This document shows, piece after piece, positions 7,445 through 9,362 of a DNA stretch of 9,362 nt. The stretch comes from Desulfobacteraceae bacterium (GTDB lineage: Bacteria; Desulfobacterota; Desulfobacteria; Desulfobacterales; UBA11574). Numbering within the stretch: the stretch's first letter is position 1; each line of letters opens with the position of its first letter. A program made the translations under genes and the position numbers. The stretch spans positions 1 to 9,362 of the forward strand of contig PKTV01000161.1 in the NCBI GenBank assembly GCA_002868985.1, read 5' to 3'. The notes under the pieces were generated by a model. The model was not told the DNA's origin, did no database searches, and saw nothing but the letters and a program-made list of their open reading frames with translations.

Positions 7445-8503
7445 CTATCCTTTGACCGGTTTGGTGGTTTCTTGGACAGGAACGCCGCCATTTTGGGATT
7501 TGCCGGATGACGCGGTAAGGTCAACGATTACCGTGATCGGCATCCCCAAACGAAGCGAATCTTTGGAATCATGAACAAAAACCCTCACTTCATAAACCAG
7601 TTTTGTCCGCAGATCCTCGGTTTCCACGGTTTTTGGGGTAAATTCGGCCACAGGAGAGATAAATCCGACCCAGCCTTCAAAGGTCTGACCCGGAAACGAA
7701 TCGCTCAAGATTTTGGCTTTCATACCCAGATTGATGCGACCGAGATACGGTTCCGGCACATAGGCCCGCACCCATTTGGGGTCGGTCAACGCCAGGGTGA
7801 AAACCGGCCGGTTAGGGCTCGCCATTTCTCCGGGTTCCAGAATCCGGTTCTGAATCACTCCCTTCGCGGGTGATGTCAGTGCCATATCCGAAAGCCTTAT
7901 CTGTAAGAGTGAAAAAGACGCCTTGAGCGCCTTCAGCCTGTTTTTGGCCGCGGCAATGTCTTCCTTGCGGGTGCCTTCCAGAGCCAGATTCAGCGCCTTT
8001 TCCTTGACCTTGAGCTGGGCCTGATCCACATCGAGCAAGGCCAGCGCATTGTCCAGAGCCTGCTGGCTCGTGGCCCCGGTCCCTGACGTTTTCCTGACTC
8101 GCTCATAATTCTTCACGGTATTTTTGACCCGGGCCCGGGCCGCCGCCATCTCGGCGCGCGCCTGATCGATCTCCTGGGGTCGGGTCCCGGCTTCAAGTCG
8201 TTTTACCACCTCTTGCTGGGCAGCAATTTGAGCCTGTATTTCTCTGATTTGAGCTTCCAGACGATTGGTTTGCAATCGCGCCAGAACCTGGCCCGCCGTA
8301 ACGCGATCCCCTTCTTCTACCAAAACCTGAACAATGCGTTCTTGTTCGTTAAACGCGAGGTCGGCTTTTCGGATATCGATATTCCCGTAGATCCTGAGTT
8401 CGGATGCGGACGGGTTCCCCTCCGCGTTTAAAAACCACCGAACGCCTAAAATAACTGCCGAAACAAAAACGACTACAATGATAATTCTGATTAAGCGTTT
8501 CAT
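7445..8503 (-). CDS. ybhG: HlyD-family periplasmic adaptor (membrane fusion protein), YbhG-like
   Basis: This is the periplasmic adaptor that would join the inner-membrane ABC complex to a TolC-like outer-membrane channel; 352 residues. Residues about 4-25 form a single hydrophobic segment after MKRLIR, an uncleaved anchor or signal peptide. The first lipoyl half (about 36-78: VQVLVEEGDRVTAGQVLARL) is followed by a long alpha-helical hairpin (about 80-200). The second lipoyl half (about 205-235: SPAKGVIQNRILEPGEM) and a beta-barrel domain to about 330 complete the fold. A short motif recurs in the hairpin: GTRPQEIDQA (106-115) and GTRKEDIAAA (177-186). The ATG has a GGTGGAG Shine-Dalgarno about 10 bases upstream and lies 24 bases after the TetR-family stop. 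No outer-membrane channel gene is in the window, so the partner must be encoded elsewhere. Confidence 0.93.
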   Translation of the reverse strand: MKRLIRIIIVVVFVSAVILGVRWFLNAEGNPSASELRIYGNIDIRKADLAFNEQERIVQVLVEEGDRVTAGQVLARLQTNRLEAQIREIQAQIAAQQEVVKRLEAGTRPQEIDQARAEMAAARARVKNTVKNYERVRKTSGTGATSQQALDNALALLDVDQAQLKVKEKALNLALEGTRKEDIAAAKNRLKALKASFSLLQIRLSDMALTSPAKGVIQNRILEPGEMASPNRPVFTLALTDPKWVRAYVPEPYLGRINLGMKAKILSDSFPGQTFEGWVGFISPVAEFTPKTVETEDLRTKLVYEVRVFVHDSKDSLRLGMPITVIVDLTASSGKSQNGGVPVQETTKPVKG

Positions 8504-8527
8504 TGTGTAAATACTCCACCTTTATAT

Positions 8528-9214
8528 TTATCCTGTCCGGGACATCGCCTCAATCATGCTTCTGGTCTGTTCCAAAATTACACGGCGAATCTCAGCGGTT
8601 TCATCGGAGCTGTATCCCTTAAGACCCAAGGCCCGAACCGTAGTTTCACGGGCCACTCGAAACACGATGACTTGTCCTATCAAGGTCAAAGCGCAAAGGC
8701 TTACAGCACGGGAAGGCATCGCTCCTGTGGCCGTTGCGATCATTTTGGAAACCGCATTGATCATAGGGGCCATAATGCGGTAAAATAGAATGTCATAGGC
8801 CGAAGAAGGATATAGCTGCTCCCGCAGAACGATCCGCGCAAAACGGGGAGCCTCCGGCGATCCCACCATAAAATTGATCAGTTTTTCCAAGAGCTTTTCC
8901 AGCAAAACAAGTGCTTCTTCGCCATTCAAATTCCCTTCAGCCACCCGCTCCTCTATCTCAACTAACGTTGATTTCACCTGAGATTCGAGCTTGCCGGCAA
9001 TATAGCCGACGACTTTGTGGTACAAGCCCTCCTTGCCATTGAAATAATAGGGAATGGCAGCAATGTTGACCCCGGCCTTTTTGGCGATCATCCGCGTGGT
9101 GGCCGCGTCAAATCCGTGCTTTCCAAAAACATCCACGCCGACTTCGAGAAGACGATCATGAGCATTGGAGCTTCTTTTTGTTTTTGACGATTTCGTTTTA
9201 TTATCCACATGCAT
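8528..9214 (-). CDS. cecR: TetR-family transcriptional regulator, CecR (YbiH)-like
   Basis: This is a DNA-binding repressor of the TetR family, 228 residues from the start chosen here; E. coli CecR is about the same length. The N-terminal helix-turn-helix region is at about 16-65 (FGKHGFDAATTRMIAKKAGV, then IPYYFNGKEGLY), and the IPYYFNGKEGLY form is typical of the CecR group. The remaining helical domain is the ligand-binding and dimer part; its effector is unknown. I chose the ATG at 9212-9214 because a strong Shine-Dalgarno, AGGGGAGGA, ends 9 bases before it. An upstream in-frame TTG at 9239-9241 overlaps the -10 box of the predicted promoter, so it would not be transcribed. As the first gene of the operon, with operator-like repeats in the promoter, it probably represses itself and the transporter genes. 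Confidence 0.92.
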   Translation of the reverse strand: MHVDNKTKSSKTKRSSNAHDRLLEVGVDVFGKHGFDAATTRMIAKKAGVNIAAIPYYFNGKEGLYHKVVGYIAGKLESQVKSTLVEIEERVAEGNLNGEEALVLLEKLLEKLINFMVGSPEAPRFARIVLREQLYPSSAYDILFYRIMAPMINAVSKMIATATGAMPSRAVSLCALTLIGQVIVFRVARETTVRALGLKGYSSDETAEIRRVILEQTRSMIEAMSRTG

Positions 9215-9223
9215 TCTTATTTT

Positions 9224-9232
9224 TCCTCCCCT
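9224..9232 (-). promoter_or_regulatory. Shine-Dalgarno that fixes the TetR-family start
   Basis: On the minus strand AGGGGAGGA lies 9 bases before the ATG at 9212-9214. It falls inside the longer reading frame that begins with TTG at 9241, which argues for the shorter protein. Confidence 0.75.
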
Positions 9233-9240
9233 ACACGACA

Positions 9241-9268
9241 ATTTTAATCAAGCGATTGAATTAGTCAA
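9241..9268 (-). promoter_or_regulatory. Predicted sigma70-type promoter of the cecR-ybhGFSR-like operon
   Basis: Reading the minus strand, TTGACT (9268-9263) and TAAAAT (9246-9241) are separated by 16 bases, close to the TTGACA/TATAAT consensus. Transcription would begin near 9234, giving a leader of about 20 bases that contains the Shine-Dalgarno. A-rich tracts upstream of the -35 box (about 9279-9299) could act as an UP element. The spacing to the gene fits well; the promoter is not experimentally shown. Confidence 0.65.
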
Positions 9269-9278
9269 GCTATTAAAT
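9248..9278. promoter_or_regulatory. Candidate TetR-family operator: two 14-bp repeats, 17 bp apart
   Basis: TCAAGCGATTGAAT (9248-9261) and TCAAGCTATTAAAT (9265-9278) match at 12 of 14 positions with a 17-bp period. The first unit holds the inverted repeat TCAA-N4-TTGA, the second the weaker TCAA-N4-TTAA. The first unit lies between the -10 and -35 boxes and the second covers the -35 box, so a protein bound here would block RNA polymerase. Binding by the adjacent TetR-family protein is inferred from position. Confidence 0.55.
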
Positions 9279-9299
9279 CTCCTTTTTATCTTTTTCCTC
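9279..9299. repeat. Perfect polypyrimidine mirror repeat upstream of the operon promoter
   Basis: CTCCTTTTT-ATC-TTTTTCCTC reads the same in reverse on one strand (9-base arms, 3-base centre). On the minus strand it is a purine tract with two A-runs directly upstream of the -35 box. It may act as an UP element or a bend; low complexity makes chance plausible. Confidence 0.35.
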
Positions 9300-9362
9300 C
9301 ATTTAAGTTTAAAAAGGATGGGGATGATGCCGATGGTAATAATTTAATTGTATGTGTTCACG

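Noticed and set aside
9309..9362. A His-rich minus-strand frame open from the right edge, considered as the tail of an upstream gene
   Set aside because: It is only 17 codons long and rests on no other signal; the region is AT-rich and short open frames are expected.

Overview
The window looks like a chromosomal segment of a Gram-negative bacterium. The evidence is an outer-membrane beta-barrel enzyme gene of the LpxR type and a periplasm-spanning adaptor gene of the HlyD type. A protein combining a Crp-like cyclic-nucleotide fold with a PilZ domain suggests Desulfobacterota (the former Deltaproteobacteria), but that is inference; no marker gene settles it. No mobile element, CRISPR array, tRNA or rRNA gene was seen.

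Left half (1 to about 3420), AT-rich. The 3' end of an unidentified gene, faintly like a short-chain dehydrogenase, ends at 223. A convergent LpxR-family lipid A deacylase gene follows (427 to about 1473, minus strand). After a spacer come a small Cys-containing hypothetical ORF (1887-2120) and a 400-residue protein (2217-3419) with a helical N-terminus, a degenerate cyclic-nucleotide-binding fold and a C-terminal PilZ domain carrying the c-di-GMP-binding motif.

Right half (3373-9362), more GC-rich, is one tight minus-strand operon with the gene order of the Escherichia coli cecR(ybiH)-ybhG-ybhF-ybhS-ybhR locus: a TetR-family regulator, a HlyD-type periplasmic adaptor, a tandem-domain ABC ATPase and two ABC-2 permeases. 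Junctions are a 24-nt gap, a 6-nt gap, an ATGA overlap and a TGATG overlap. A sigma70-like promoter (TTGACT, 16 nt, TAAAAT) lies just upstream, with repeated TCAA/TTGA half-sites in its spacer and over its -35 box. This suggests autoregulation by the TetR protein.

Working model: the two permeases form the inner-membrane channel, the fused ATPase drives it, and the adaptor links it to a TolC-like outer-membrane channel that is not encoded here. The regulator would switch the operon on when it binds an unknown small molecule. The last operon gene overlaps the convergent PilZ gene by 47 bp, with no terminator visible between them. I do not see a clearly new system. The least conventional items are the Crp-like/PilZ receptor with a missing phosphate-binding arginine, the asymmetric ATPase, and the compact operator/promoter.
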